Shown: positions 54,264-63,178, counted from the first letter of the stretch. The stretch: 64,000 nt of DNA from Paraburkholderia sp. C35 (GCF_003121405.1 NZ_QBUY01000001.1:1-64000), one strand, 5' to 3'. The notes: a model not told the origin generated them from the letters alone. Translations and numbers: made by a program.

Positions 54264-55241
54264 TTACGAACCGATTCCCTGGGCGTCGAAAACACCTTCG
54301 TACAGCACGGTGCTCAGATAGCGTTCGCCTGAGTCGGGCAGAATGACGACGATCGTCTTGCCTGCGTTTTCCGGGCGCCTGGCAAGCCGCACGGCCACGG
54401 CGACGGCTGCACCCGACGAAATCCCCGAAAGTATGCCCTCTTCTCTGGCAAGACGTTGTGCGTAGAGGATCGACTCTTCATTGGTGACCTGCTCGATGTC
54501 ATCGACGAGCGAGAGATCCAGCACGTCGGGAACGAAGCCCGCGCCGATACCCTGAATCTTGTGCGGCGCCGGCTTGAGCGGCTCACCTGCCCGCGTCTGC
54601 GTGAGGATCGGGCTGGCGGCTGGCTCGACCGCGACAGACAGGATCGGCTTGCCTTTGGTTTGCTTGAAAAACCGCGAGATGCCAGTGATCGTGCCACCCG
54701 TACCGACGCCCGACACGAGGATGTCGAGCTTGCCGTCGGTGTCTTCCCAGATTTCCGGGGCGGTGGTTTTTTCGTGGATGGCGGGGTTTGCCGGATTCTT
54801 GAACTGCTGCAGCAAAACGTAGCGATCAGGTTCGGCAGCAGCGATTTCTTCGGCTTTCGCCACTGCACCCGGCATGCCGCGCGCGCCCTCCGTCAGTACC
54901 AGCTTCGCGCCGAATGCGATGAGCAGCTTGCGCCGTTCGATGCTCATCGTTTCGGGCATCGTGAGCGTCAGCGGAATGCCGCGTGCCGCTGCCACGTAGG
55001 CAAGGGCAATGCCTGTATTGCCGCTGGTGGGTTCGATGATTTCCTTGCCGGGGCCGAGCAGGCCGCGCGATTCAGCATCCCAGATCATCGCGGTGCCGAT
55101 GCGGCACTTGACGGAATAGGCGGGGTTTCTGGCTTCGATTTTCGCCAGGATCGTGGCGGGGGCATGCTCCGTGATGCGGTTGAGGCGAATCAGCGGCGTG
55201 CGGCCGATTGAACGTGAGTTGTCTTCGAACCAATGTGTCAT
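54264..55241 (-). CDS. cysK: Cysteine synthase A (O-acetylserine sulfhydrylase)
   Basis: A 325-residue fold-type II PLP enzyme joining O-acetylserine and sulfide to make cysteine. Schiff-base Lys45 is in [15 protein letters not shown] (72-77) binds the substrate carboxylate, and [10 protein letters not shown] is the PLP phosphate loop. The CysK-type C-terminus with [10 protein letters not shown] and [11 protein letters not shown] is complete. It is the final step after sulfite reduction and ties the sulfur island to assimilation. Ends 26 bases before a small unknown gene of the same operon. Confidence 0.95.
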   Translation of the reverse strand: MTHWFEDNSRSIGRTPLIRLNRITEHAPATILAKIEARNPAYSVKCRIGTAMIWDAESRGLLGPGKEIIEPTSGNTGIALAYVAAARGIPLTLTMPETMSIERRKLLIAFGAKLVLTEGARGMPGAVAKAEEIAAAEPDRYVLLQQFKNPANPAIHEKTTAPEIWEDTDGKLDILVSGVGTGGTITGISRFFKQTKGKPILSVAVEPAASPILTQTRAGEPLKPAPHKIQGIGAGFVPDVLDLSLVDDIEQVTNEESILYAQRLAREEGILSGISSGAAVAVAVRLARRPENAGKTIVVILPDSGERYLSTVLYEGVFDAQGIGS

Positions 55242-55338
55242 GGTCGTTTCCTGTTTGCCTGCGACGGGGAGTGGGTTTCAGTCTAAAGCGGCGGATCGCG
55301 GAGTCAAGCGTTAACGCCCCAACCCAAACAGAAGCCCC

Positions 55339-55368
55339 AAAAAAAAGCCCGGACGATCGGGTCCGGGC
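55339..55368 (-). terminator. Rho-independent terminator, cspA side
   Basis: On the minus strand GCCCGGAC pairs with GTCCGGGC around GATCGG, followed by eight T (the A-run at 55339-55346). Confidence 0.85.
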
Positions 55369-55369
55369 C

Positions 55370-55401
55370 AAAAAAAAGCTCGCGATTCGCAGGCACGAGC
55401 T
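55370..55401 (-). terminator. Second terminator in tandem, minus strand
   Basis: AGCTCG / CGAGCT stem followed on the minus strand by T-run from the A-run at 55370-55377. The two terminators lie between cspA and cysK and insulate cysK from cspA transcription. Confidence 0.7.
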
Positions 55402-55492
55402 AGACGTGAAAGCCAGGTGGTCATATCGGCATCTAAAGGAACAGACGGCAACGTTATGCCTGCCCCAGAACCCGCCATAGCGGGCCACCACC

Positions 55493-55696
55493 TCAGAGCG
55501 GCTTGATATCGGACGCCTGTCTGCCTTTAGGCCCCTGCCTGACTTCAAAACTCACCCGCTGATCTTCTTTCAGCGACTTGAAGCCCTCCGTGCGCACTTC
55601 GGAAAAATGCGCAAACAGATCATCGCTGCCGTCGTCCGGCTGGATGAAACCGAAACCCTTTGCATCGTTGAACCACTTGACCTTACCTGTTGCCAT
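55493..55696 (-). CDS. cspA: Cold-shock protein, CspA family
   Basis: A 67-residue cold-shock domain protein that binds single-stranded RNA/DNA. RNP-1 KGFGFI and RNP-2 DLFAHFSEV are both present, and the C-terminal [13 protein letters not shown] is the burkholderial form. ATG at 55696 is the conserved family start; an ATG two codons earlier has AGGG closer and cannot be excluded. It is followed by two tandem terminators. Confidence 0.93.
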   Translation of the reverse strand: MATGKVKWFNDAKGFGFIQPDDGSDDLFAHFSEVRTEGFKSLKEDQRVSFEVRQGPKGRQASDIKPL

Positions 55697-56021
55697 GAGC
55701 ATTCCCTGAAATGTGAGAACTGGACCTCAGGCGTAGGCGTTTCGCGCATGCATGCGCTCCGTTGCTGCCGGGTCCAGTTGCGTCGCGCAGATATCGGATC
55801 CACACGCCGTCACTTCAACAATACGGGAAACGTCGGGTAGCGGGAACGAACGATTTCTTCAATGTTTATCAAGTACGCATCACAACGTTTGATCGTGCAT
55901 CGACGACTCGCCGCGCGATAAGCAAATGCCCGATGCAGATATGGATATGTCAATCGCTTCGTTGTCGGGCGATGGGCTTGCGTTGGAGACTCCGCACTCC
56001 GACTCCTCTGGAAGCCTTCTC
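55697..56021. other. Divergent intergenic region between cspA and a binding protein gene
   Basis: Holds the promoters of both genes. An ATAAGCA element lies at 55918-55924, followed after 12 bases by AGATATGG, similar to the copies at 38331 and 39697. Nothing else identified. Confidence 0.5.
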
Positions 56022-57197
56022 ATGTCTCTCACACGTTCATCTTCTTTGCGCCGAAGACTTCTGCTTTCCGCCGGTGCCGCGCTCGCCCTGTCCTTTTTCG
56101 GCGTGGCATCCGCGGCCCCTGCCGCTGGCGAACCCGTGTTCTTTGGCGTGAGCGACCCGCTTACCGGCCCGAATGCCCAATACGGTGCGCAATGGAAAGC
56201 AGGCTTCGATCTCGCGCTCGATGAAATCAACGCAAATGGCGGCATCAACGGCCGCCCCTTGCAATACGTGTTCGAAGACAGCCAGAGCGACCCGCGCCAG
56301 GCCGTCGGCATCGCGCAGAAGTTTGTCGACGACAAACGCATCCTCATCGAACTCGGCGATTTCTCGAGCCCGGCGTCGATGGCGGCGTCGCCCATCTATC
56401 AGCGAGCGGGACTCGAGCAACTCGGCTTCACCAACTCGCATCCCGACTTTACCAAGGGCGGCGACTTTATCTGGAGTCCGTCCGTCAGCCAGGCAGATGC
56501 ACAGCCGTTGCTCGCGGATCTTGCCGTCAAGCAGGGATTCCGGCACATTGCCGTGCTCTTCCAGAACACCGATTGGGGCCGCGCCAGCAAGGATGTCTTT
56601 GTGAAAGCCGCCGCGGCGCGCGGCGCGCAAGTCGTGGCGGCCGAAGGTTATCAGCCCACCGACAAGGATTTCCGCGCGACCTTGCTGCGCGCCCGCGATG
56701 CGAAGCCCGATGCGCTGGTGCTGATTTCCTACTATTCAGACGGTGCGCAGATCGCCCGCCAGGCACGCGCAAGCGGCATCGACTTGCCCATCGTCGCCGC
56801 GAGCTCCGTGTACTCGCCGAAATTCATGGAGCTTGGCGGCGATGCCGTCAACGGCGTCACCACCAATACCAGTTTCTTCCCGGATGACCCGAGCCCCGAG
56901 GTGCAGCATTTCGTGCGTGCCTTCAAGGCAAAATACAACCGTCAGCCGGACGCCTTCAACGCGTTTGCGTATGACGCCACCATCATCGCTGCTTACGCGT
57001 TGCGCACCGGGGGCCTGGACCGGCGAGGCGTACGCGACGCGCTGCCCAAACTGCATGACGTGCCGAGCGTCGTATTCGGCAAGGCCAATTTCGATCCGAC
57101 CACGCGACGCGTGATCGGTGTCAAAAGCGTCAATCTCGTCGTACAGAATGGACAGTGGACGCTACTCGGCAGCAAGCCCGCGCTGGCGGTAAAGTAA
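56022..57197 (+). CDS. ABC transporter substrate-binding protein (Leu/Ile/Val-type, SBP family 6)
   Basis: A 391-residue periplasmic binding protein of the LivK/receptor-ligand type. Basic N-terminus plus hydrophobic run ending SAAPAAG is a signal peptide (about residues 10-32). Family marks: GVSDPLTGPNAQYG, NGGINGRPLQYVFEDSQSDPRQAV and ELGDFSSPASMAASPIYQRAGL. No permease or ATPase is adjacent, so it is an orphan receptor or uses a distant transporter. In this sulfur context it may bind an organosulfur or amide compound; the ligand is unknown. Confidence 0.82.
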   Translation: MSLTRSSSLRRRLLLSAGAALALSFFGVASAAPAAGEPVFFGVSDPLTGPNAQYGAQWKAGFDLALDEINANGGINGRPLQYVFEDSQSDPRQAVGIAQKFVDDKRILIELGDFSSPASMAASPIYQRAGLEQLGFTNSHPDFTKGGDFIWSPSVSQADAQPLLADLAVKQGFRHIAVLFQNTDWGRASKDVFVKAAAARGAQVVAAEGYQPTDKDFRATLLRARDAKPDALVLISYYSDGAQIARQARASGIDLPIVAASSVYSPKFMELGGDAVNGVTTNTSFFPDDPSPEVQHFVRAFKAKYNRQPDAFNAFAYDATIIAAYALRTGGLDRRGVRDALPKLHDVPSVVFGKANFDPTTRRVIGVKSVNLVVQNGQWTLLGSKPALAVK

Positions 57198-57208
57198 ATC
57201 GGCAACCC

Positions 57209-57229
57209 CGTGGCGCGCGATGCGCCACG
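57209..57229. terminator. Perfect hairpin between convergent genes
   Basis: CGTGGCGC / GCGCCACG is a perfect 8-bp stem with loop GCGAT, 12 bases after the binding protein stop and 4 bases before the end of the next, oppositely oriented gene. No T-run. Confidence 0.6.
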
Positions 57230-57232
57230 CTC

Positions 57233-57574
57233 TCAGCGGCGCACGAGCATCGCAAGTGAGCGGTGCGCATCGAGTTCGCGGTCGTAGCCTCTCAGCACGC
57301 CGTCTATCCGGCGTGTCCGAGGCGGCGTAGCGACCGTTGTCACCTCGGAGAGTGCAGCAGATCTGGGTTGTGGCGCCGCGCCCGCCAGACAGTAGCCCAC
57401 ATCGCGCCGCGCGTTGCTGCAGGCGCGCACCTTGCCCTCATCAATCAGCGTAGCGAGCGCGGCTTCCACGGCCTGTTCGGATACCTCGAACAGACGGGCG
57501 AAAGTGACAGCGGTGTAGACGCGGTTATAGCGCATTTTCAGCATCAGACTTTCGATCAACGGATCCTTGCTCAT
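57233..57574 (-). CDS. Small predicted winged-helix protein, 113 aa
   Basis: A 113-residue protein with an N-terminal winged-helix-like segment (YTAVTFARLFEVSEQAVEAALATLIDEGKVRAC). It looks like a small DNA-binding regulator, but the family is not named. The ATG at 57574 has no clear ribosome site, and its 74-base distance downstream of ahpC on the same strand suggests cotranscription with ahpC. The C-terminal 45 residues are Arg/Pro/Ala rich and disordered. It may sense redox or sulfur status; this is inference. Confidence 0.55.
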   Translation of the reverse strand: MSKDPLIESLMLKMRYNRVYTAVTFARLFEVSEQAVEAALATLIDEGKVRACSNARRDVGYCLAGAAPQPRSAALSEVTTVATPPRTRRIDGVLRGYDRELDAHRSLAMLVRR

Positions 57575-57648
57575 AGAGTTGCCATGACGGTTTGGAAATC
57601 GAAGGCGCGCCCGAAACTTGCGCCCTGAAGTGGCGCGATGCCCGGCGT

Positions 57649-58212
57649 TCAGATCTTGCCCACCAGATCGAGCGACGGTGTCAGCGTGTCGGCGCCGGGC
57701 GTCCATTTGGCCGGGCAGACTTCGCCGGGATGCGACGCGACATATTGCGCGGCCTGCACCTTGCGCAACAGTTCGCTCGCGTCGCGGCCAATACCGTTGT
57801 CGTGCACTTCGTAGAGTTTGATCTGGCCTTCGGGGTTGATCACGAACGTGCCGCGCAAGGCCAGCCCTTCTTCCTCGATGAGCACATCGAAGTTGCGCGC
57901 GAGTGTCGCCGTCGGATCGGCGACCAGCGGATATTGCACCTTGTTGATGGTCTCCGACGTATCGTGCCAGGCCTTGTGCGTGAAATGCGTGTCTGTCGAT
58001 ACACCGTAAATTTCGACGCCCAGCTTCTGGAACTCGCCGTAGTGATCGGCCAGATCGCCCAGTTCCGTCGGGCACACAAAGGTGAAATCAGCGGGATAGA
58101 AGACCACGACGGACCATTTGCCCTTGAAGTTCTCTTCGCTGACGGGCACGAATTCACCGCGATGGTACGCAGTCGACTTGAACGGCTTCACCTGGGTATT
58201 GATGAGAGACAT
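57649..58212 (-). CDS. ahpC: AhpC-type 2-Cys peroxiredoxin
   Basis: A 187-residue typical 2-Cys peroxiredoxin. Peroxidatic Cys47 is in DFTFVCPTEL and resolving Cys166 in GEVCPAKW; both define AhpC. It reduces hydrogen peroxide, organic peroxides and peroxynitrite, using AhpF or a thiol partner; no AhpF gene is in the window. AAGGAAAG precedes the ATG. It is divergent from the nitroreductase gene across about 225 bases containing an ATAAGCA element, hinting at control by sulfur limitation. Confidence 0.93.
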   Translation of the reverse strand: MSLINTQVKPFKSTAYHRGEFVPVSEENFKGKWSVVVFYPADFTFVCPTELGDLADHYGEFQKLGVEIYGVSTDTHFTHKAWHDTSETINKVQYPLVADPTATLARNFDVLIEEEGLALRGTFVINPEGQIKLYEVHDNGIGRDASELLRKVQAAQYVASHPGEVCPAKWTPGADTLTPSLDLVGKI

Positions 58213-58285
58213 AACTTTCCTTGAACGTTTGAGAACCACACGAAAGAGGTCGTTAAACGTTATCTGGCCTGGCGACACAAGAGAA

Positions 58286-58312
58286 ATAAGCATTTTGCAC
58301 ATGCAAATGCCG
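58286..58312 (+). promoter_or_regulatory. ATAAGCA element between ahpC and the nitroreductase gene
   Basis: ATAAGCA at 58286-58292, about 150 bases before the nitroreductase ATG and 74 bases upstream of the ahpC start, fits the pattern of the other copies in the sulfur island. Confidence 0.4.
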
Positions 58313-58437
58313 ATCTGTTGGTCGTTGAATCAACCCATGCAAGGTATCGTGATGCGGCAACCGCGCGCGGCTTGCCGGACGCCGCTGTGTTGGCGCATCG
58401 AAAGCAATCCATTGCATCAGCAACCTTGCGAGAAAAC

Positions 58438-59301
58438 ATGTCCACCGAAAACACGCTCGAACTCGTCCCGCGTCACCCTGCTTCCGGCACTCCCGACGCA
58501 GCATTTCAGGCACGTTACGGCACCCCCTTCAAGCATGCATTGCCGGACTGGAACGACACGCTGGAAACGCTGCTCGCGCATCGTTCGGTGCGGGCCTTCA
58601 GCGAGCGCCCACTACCCGCAGGCACGCTGGAAACACTGATTGCCGCCGCACAATCGGCGCCGAGTTCGTCGAACCTGCAGACGTGGAGTGTGGTCGCCGT
58701 CGAAGACGTGCAGCGAAAAGGCCGCCTGTCGGTTCTGGCAGGCAATCAGGCGCACATCCGGGACGCGCCGCTGCTGCTCGTGTGGCTCGCCGACCTCGCC
58801 AGACTCGAAGCGGTGGCGGCCCGCGCCGGCGTGCAGCCGGAGGGCCTGCACTATCTCGAGACCCTGCTGGTTGGCGTGATCGACGCAGCGTTGGCTGCGC
58901 AAAACGCCGTGGTCGCGCTCGAGTCGCTGGGTCTTGGCTCGGTTTACATCGGCGCTATCCGCAACGCGCCTCAACAGGTCGCGGCGGAACTCGCGCTGCC
59001 GCCGCATGTGTTGCCCGTGTTCGGCCTGTGTGTCGGATACGCGGATCCCGCCCGCCGTGCGGAAGTTAAACCGCGCTTGCCGCAGTCCGTCGTGCTGCAT
59101 CGCGAACATTACGACGCGCATGCACAGCCTGCGGGTATCGCACGCTATGACGAGATTCTCGCCGGGTTCCAGGCTCGCCAGGGGCAGTCCGACGCATCGT
59201 GGACGGAGCGTTCGGTCGAGCGCTGGCGTACACGCGAATCACTGCATGGCCGCGACCGTCTGCGCGATGCGCTCAATGCGCTTGGTTTCGAATTGCGTTG
59301 A
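58438..59301 (+). CDS. Nitroreductase-family FMN oxidoreductase
   Basis: A 287-residue protein of the FMN-dependent nitroreductase family (NfsA/FRP-like). FMN-binding marks are AHRSVRAFSERPLPAGTLETLIAAAQSAPSSSNLQ at the N-terminus and the FGLCVGYADPARRAEVKPRLP segment near the C-terminus, typical of NADPH:FMN oxidoreductases. A 65-residue tail (after about 225) is longer than usual. It could supply FMNH2 to the SsuD, DszA and SfnB-type oxygenases, which have no other flavin reductase nearby. This is inference. Confidence 0.78.
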   Translation: MSTENTLELVPRHPASGTPDAAFQARYGTPFKHALPDWNDTLETLLAHRSVRAFSERPLPAGTLETLIAAAQSAPSSSNLQTWSVVAVEDVQRKGRLSVLAGNQAHIRDAPLLLVWLADLARLEAVAARAGVQPEGLHYLETLLVGVIDAALAAQNAVVALESLGLGSVYIGAIRNAPQQVAAELALPPHVLPVFGLCVGYADPARRAEVKPRLPQSVVLHREHYDAHAQPAGIARYDEILAGFQARQGQSDASWTERSVERWRTRESLHGRDRLRDALNALGFELR

Positions 59302-59345
59302 CGGCGTTGGCAGGTAACGCATCGGCGCTGATCGCGACTCAGGCA

Positions 59346-59375
59346 TGCGGTACGGCGTGACATCGCCGTACCGCA
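59346..59375. terminator. Perfect 12-bp hairpin between convergent genes
   Basis: TGCGGTACGGCG (59346-59357) and CGCCGTACCGCA (59364-59375) are exact complements around TGACAT. It lies between the nitroreductase and the binding protein gene on the other strand. No T-run. Confidence 0.7.
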
Positions 59376-59386
59376 ACCATGACACC

Positions 59387-60976
59387 TCAAGGCTGGATGT
59401 AGAGATCGGCGAAATTGCCCCGCAGGCCTTCGCCCGTCGGTGCATAGTCCTTCACTTTCTTCGAAACGATCGTGATGTTGGGATTCGCGCCAAACTCGAT
59501 CGACGGAATGTCTTCGTGCACGATCTGCTGGAACTGGATGAATAGTTGCCGGCGCTTCGTCTCGTCCGTCTCCACGGAAGCCGCTTCGAGCAGACGGTCT
59601 ACTTCAGGGTTCGAGTAGTGCGCCGCGTTCGAAAACGGCAAGCCGATCTTGAAGTTCTTCGACCAGAATACGCGCTGCACGCCTACCGTCGGATCGAATA
59701 CGTTGGCGAGTGCTTCCAGCGTGATATCGAATGCGCGATCCGTATAGGCCTTCTTCACGTAAGTCGCGAAGTCATAACTTTCGATTTCCGCGTCGATGCC
59801 CACCCGCGCGAGCGACTTGCGCACGAAGTCAGCCGCGCGCGGGTCCTGAAACGGATTGAACAGCAGCCGCAGACTGAAGCGCTTCCCGTCCGCACCGCGC
59901 TTCAGTCCTGCCGCATCGAGCGCTGCGTTGGCCTGAGCGATGTCATACGGAAAATAGTGAATATCGGCATCGTGATACTTCGTGTTGGCCACGCCGATGG
60001 CCGCCGCCGAAACCTGACCGTAGCCGTACCAGACCACGCGGTTCAATGCATTCACGTCCACCGCCTGCGATATCGCCTTGCGCACCGCCTTGTCCTTGAG
60101 GACGGGGGTGTCGAGGTTGAAGATCAGCTGCTGATGGTTGCTGACATAAGGCCAGTTGGTCGTGTCCACATTGAAATTGGGCAGCGCCGTGAATCGTTTG
60201 ACGTCCGCGAGCGGAATGGCCTGATCGCCGAGATTGGCGGCACCTGATTCGAGCGCCGCTGCACGGGCTGCGCCATCAGGCAGAAAGCGCACGATGATCT
60301 TGTCGACATAGGGCTTCGGCTTGTCCCAGTAGTCCGGATTGCGCTCAAGAAGAATATGGCTGCCGTGAACAAATGATTTGAAAACGAACGGCCCCGTCCC
60401 GACGGGCGCGCTATTGTACGGATTGGACACGATGTCCGTGCCCTCATACAGGTGTTTGGGGATGATGGGCGACTCGGAGCCCGACAGTGCCGTTAGCAGA
60501 AACGGCGCCGGTTTCGACAACTGGATGATCGCGGTGTACGGGTCCGGCGTCCTGACGTCGGTGACGTTCGCGAATGTGCTGCGCCCACGCGGATGCACCT
60601 GCTTGAGCGTCAAAATCGAAAAGGCAACGTCGGCGGACGTGAACGGCTTGCCGTCGTGCCACTTCACGCCCTGCCGCAACGTGAAGCGGTATTCGAGTCC
60701 GTCCTTGCTGACTGACCATGCGCTGGCCAGCAGCGGCTGAGGATTCAGATTCTTGTCGTAGGTAAGCAGGCCTTCGACCACCTTCGGGCCGATTTCCGCA
60801 TTGCCGCCCGCCGTCGTGGTGAGGGGAACGATGGACGCCGGCTCGGGTGTGACAAGCCATGTCAACGTGCCGCCGTGGTCCGGCGCAGCAAGCGCGGGCG
60901 CAAGGCCAGCGCCCGTCAGCGTGATCGCGATCAACGCGCCCAGCAAGGTTCCCCGTAGTCTGCTTCGCATGCTCAT
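59387..60976 (-). CDS. Oligopeptide-type ABC substrate-binding protein (SBP family 5), copy 2
   Basis: A 529-residue periplasmic binding protein related to that at 49998. The two share WLVTPEPASIVPL versus LLVDPEPPTLLSV, GVKWHDGKPFTSADVAFSI, PVGTGPFVFKSFVHGSHI, and DPTVGVQRVFWSKNFKIGLPFSNAAHY. Signal peptide: basic start then a hydrophobic run ending PALAAP (about residues 8-31). ATG at 60976 is chosen because GGACAGG precedes it; one at 60988 is also possible. No permease gene is adjacent, so it probably shares the transporter at 45993-49732 or works with another. Confidence 0.85.
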   Translation of the reverse strand: MSMRSRLRGTLLGALIAITLTGAGLAPALAAPDHGGTLTWLVTPEPASIVPLTTTAGGNAEIGPKVVEGLLTYDKNLNPQPLLASAWSVSKDGLEYRFTLRQGVKWHDGKPFTSADVAFSILTLKQVHPRGRSTFANVTDVRTPDPYTAIIQLSKPAPFLLTALSGSESPIIPKHLYEGTDIVSNPYNSAPVGTGPFVFKSFVHGSHILLERNPDYWDKPKPYVDKIIVRFLPDGAARAAALESGAANLGDQAIPLADVKRFTALPNFNVDTTNWPYVSNHQQLIFNLDTPVLKDKAVRKAISQAVDVNALNRVVWYGYGQVSAAAIGVANTKYHDADIHYFPYDIAQANAALDAAGLKRGADGKRFSLRLLFNPFQDPRAADFVRKSLARVGIDAEIESYDFATYVKKAYTDRAFDITLEALANVFDPTVGVQRVFWSKNFKIGLPFSNAAHYSNPEVDRLLEAASVETDETKRRQLFIQFQQIVHEDIPSIEFGANPNITIVSKKVKDYAPTGEGLRGNFADLYIQP

Positions 60977-61117
60977 ACCTGTCCCCATTATTTTTGAATG
61001 ACGGATGGTAAGGCGTGCCTTGCAAAACGAAAAACAAGCAAAAGAGATTAGCTTTGCATCGAGGATTCACCGTGCAGGCCGACAGTCAATGCGACGACAG
61101 CCAGCCACCTGCTGCAC

Positions 61118-61651
61118 CTATGCCGTCGCTGCGTGCCGCAACTCGCCTTCGATCGTCTGCGGATTCTTGAGCAGATTGAAGATCGGGCAGACCGCTTCGA
61201 CCGCTTCATGCAACGCACGAATAGCTTCGGGCGACTCAGGCGAGACGATATCGAGCGTATAGCGAATGTTGTGCGGGAAAATCGGCACGTGTTCGAAACC
61301 GGGTTGCTGCGCAAGCGGATGCTGCTCACCCGTCACTTCCACCTCTATCGAATCGATCCGCAATTCGCGCTCTGCCGCCTGAATCAGGGTGATGTGCGTG
61401 AGGCAGCTTCCGAGTACGCCAAGCTGCAATTCAGGCGACGCCGGCCCGAGGTTATAGCCCGCGAAATCTTCGGGGCTATCGCTGATCACCTGGAAATCGC
61501 GAATGCGGATCTCGCGCACACCGCTGCGCCCTAATGCGCGCACGTTCGCTTTCAGCTGATTCGCCTTGATATGCGGGTCTTTGCGCGCCGCTGCGCGCTT
61601 CGCGAGCCACGCCGCACGCTTCTGCACCAGATACTCGTTGAGACTTGTCAT
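61118..61651 (-). CDS. OsmC-family protein
   Basis: A 177-residue OsmC-superfamily protein with cysteines Cys83 (GSCLTHIT) and Cys155 (AVCPIFNLL), the pair used for peroxide reduction. It differs from the Ohr-like pair at 29617 and 30213: longer N-terminus (about 35 residues) with Lys/Arg-rich segments. It may reduce organic hydroperoxides or act in sulfur metabolism, as some OsmC proteins near sulfur genes are thought to do. Single gene, divergent from the SfnB-like gene with a region containing a TGATAA-N10-TTATCA palindrome. Confidence 0.82.
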   Translation of the reverse strand: MTSLNEYLVQKRAAWLAKRAAARKDPHIKANQLKANVRALGRSGVREIRIRDFQVISDSPEDFAGYNLGPASPELQLGVLGSCLTHITLIQAAERELRIDSIEVEVTGEQHPLAQQPGFEHVPIFPHNIRYTLDIVSPESPEAIRALHEAVEAVCPIFNLLKNPQTIEGELRHAATA

Positions 61652-61870
61652 GGTTCGATGATTCGAATTGTCTTAGAGGAAGCAACGTGAAAGCCGTGGA
61701 GCAGATGTCGCCATCAACCGCCTCCACGCAACACGACAACATAACCAGCCCGTGTGCACGCGTGAACCAAGCGATTCTGCTTTGCTTACGCCGATGCTTC
61801 ATTTCACCGTTCGATGAATCACATATGAATAGAAACTTTTATTCGTTGTCCACGGTATCTGTTGGCTGAT

Positions 61871-61892
61871 AACTTCCGATGCTTATCAAGCC
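61871..61892. promoter_or_regulatory. TGATAA-N10-TTATCA palindrome with ATAAGCA half
   Basis: A perfect 22-bp interrupted palindrome between the OsmC gene and the SfnB-like gene. The minus strand reads TGATAAGCA, the same element as in other promoters here. Size and symmetry fit a LysR-type regulator site. The coordinates are to within a few bases. Confidence 0.5.
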
Positions 61893-61936
61893 GGACGGCA
61901 CCTGCCGTTCCGGGATAAACAGCTTTGGAGCCATGG

Positions 61937-63178
61937 ATGAGTGCCCACGCGCCGGATATCACGTTGCCCGGAAACAGCGGAACTGCGCCGCGCGACTATC
62001 CGGCGGCACATATCATCGGCTCGGACGATGAAGCGATTCGCGTCGCACAGGAACTGGCCAGACATTTCGCCATCGATGCCGCACGCCGCGATAGCGAACG
62101 CATCTTGCCGTACGACGAACTGAACGCCTGCTCGAACGCCGGTTTGTGGGCCATCACAGTGCCTACCGCATACGGCGGCGCGCAGGTTTCCTACGCGACG
62201 GTGGCCCGCGTGTTCGCGATTCTCGCGGCGGCCGACCCGTCTATTGCACAGATCCAGCAGAACCATAACAGCGCGGTCTTCTGGCTCTGGAAAACAGGTA
62301 ACGCGCGACAGCGCGAATTCTTTCTAGGCGAGATTCTGCGCGGTGCGCGCTTCGGCAATGCGAACGTGGATGTGGGTGGACGGCGGCCCACCGGGTCAGC
62401 GATGACCATCGCGCCGGACGGCGACGGCTTCCGTCTGTCGGGCACCAAACTGTACTCGACGGGGGCGCTGTTCGCCGAGTATGTCTCGACCATTGGTCAG
62501 GACGAGCAGGGACGCCGCGTCGTCGCAATTGTGCCGGCAGGACATCCTGGCATGAAGATTCTCGACGACTGGCAGAGCTTCGGCCAGAAGACGACGGCAA
62601 GCGGGACCGTGATTTTCGACGACGTATGGGTACCTGCCCTCAACGTGCTGCCGATATACCGCAGCTACGCGGAGTGGCCGCAGAACGCTGTCACGCAGAT
62701 CAGCCACGTGGGCATCGATGCGGGCATCGCGCGTGCCGCCATCGACGCGACGATCGGCTTCATCCGCGATCGCGACGCTACATTGGCAGCAAGCGGCATC
62801 CCGCCCGTCGCTGCCGACCCGTACGTGATTTTCCAGCTAGGTGGCCTGAAGACACGACTGCATGCAGCAGAAGCGATGATGGACCGCGCCGGCCGCGAGA
62901 TCGACCGTTGTCTTGCCGATACCGGACCCGACACGATTGCCAGCGCATCGATTGCGGTCGCGGAAGCCAAAGCCTTGACTACCGAGATCGCCGTGGACGC
63001 CACCAATCAACTGTTCGAACTTGCAGGCACGCGTTCGACGCATCCGTCATTCAATCTCGACCGGCATTGGCGCAATGCACGGGTTCACACGCTGCACGAT
63101 CCCGTGCGGTGGAAATACGCGGCGGTCGGCAACTTCTATCTGAACGGTGTGCGGCCGCCCACCTCGGGGCAGACCTGA
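61937..63178 (+). CDS. SfnB-family sulfur acquisition oxidoreductase, copy 3
   Basis: A 413-residue SfnB-type protein related to copies at 39838 and 41092: AITVPTAYGGAQVSYATVARVF, IQQNHNSAVFWLWKTG, FGNANVDVGGRR, LYSTGALFAEYVST, FGQKTTASGTVIFDDV and the C-terminal LDRHWRNARVHTLHDPVRWK. ATG at 61937 follows TTGGAG; an upstream TTG is less likely. It is followed after 85 bases by an SsuA-type gene on the same strand, so uptake and oxidation are paired again. Confidence 0.85.
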   Translation: MSAHAPDITLPGNSGTAPRDYPAAHIIGSDDEAIRVAQELARHFAIDAARRDSERILPYDELNACSNAGLWAITVPTAYGGAQVSYATVARVFAILAAADPSIAQIQQNHNSAVFWLWKTGNARQREFFLGEILRGARFGNANVDVGGRRPTGSAMTIAPDGDGFRLSGTKLYSTGALFAEYVSTIGQDEQGRRVVAIVPAGHPGMKILDDWQSFGQKTTASGTVIFDDVWVPALNVLPIYRSYAEWPQNAVTQISHVGIDAGIARAAIDATIGFIRDRDATLAASGIPPVAADPYVIFQLGGLKTRLHAAEAMMDRAGREIDRCLADTGPDTIASASIAVAEAKALTTEIAVDATNQLFELAGTRSTHPSFNLDRHWRNARVHTLHDPVRWKYAAVGNFYLNGVRPPTSGQT

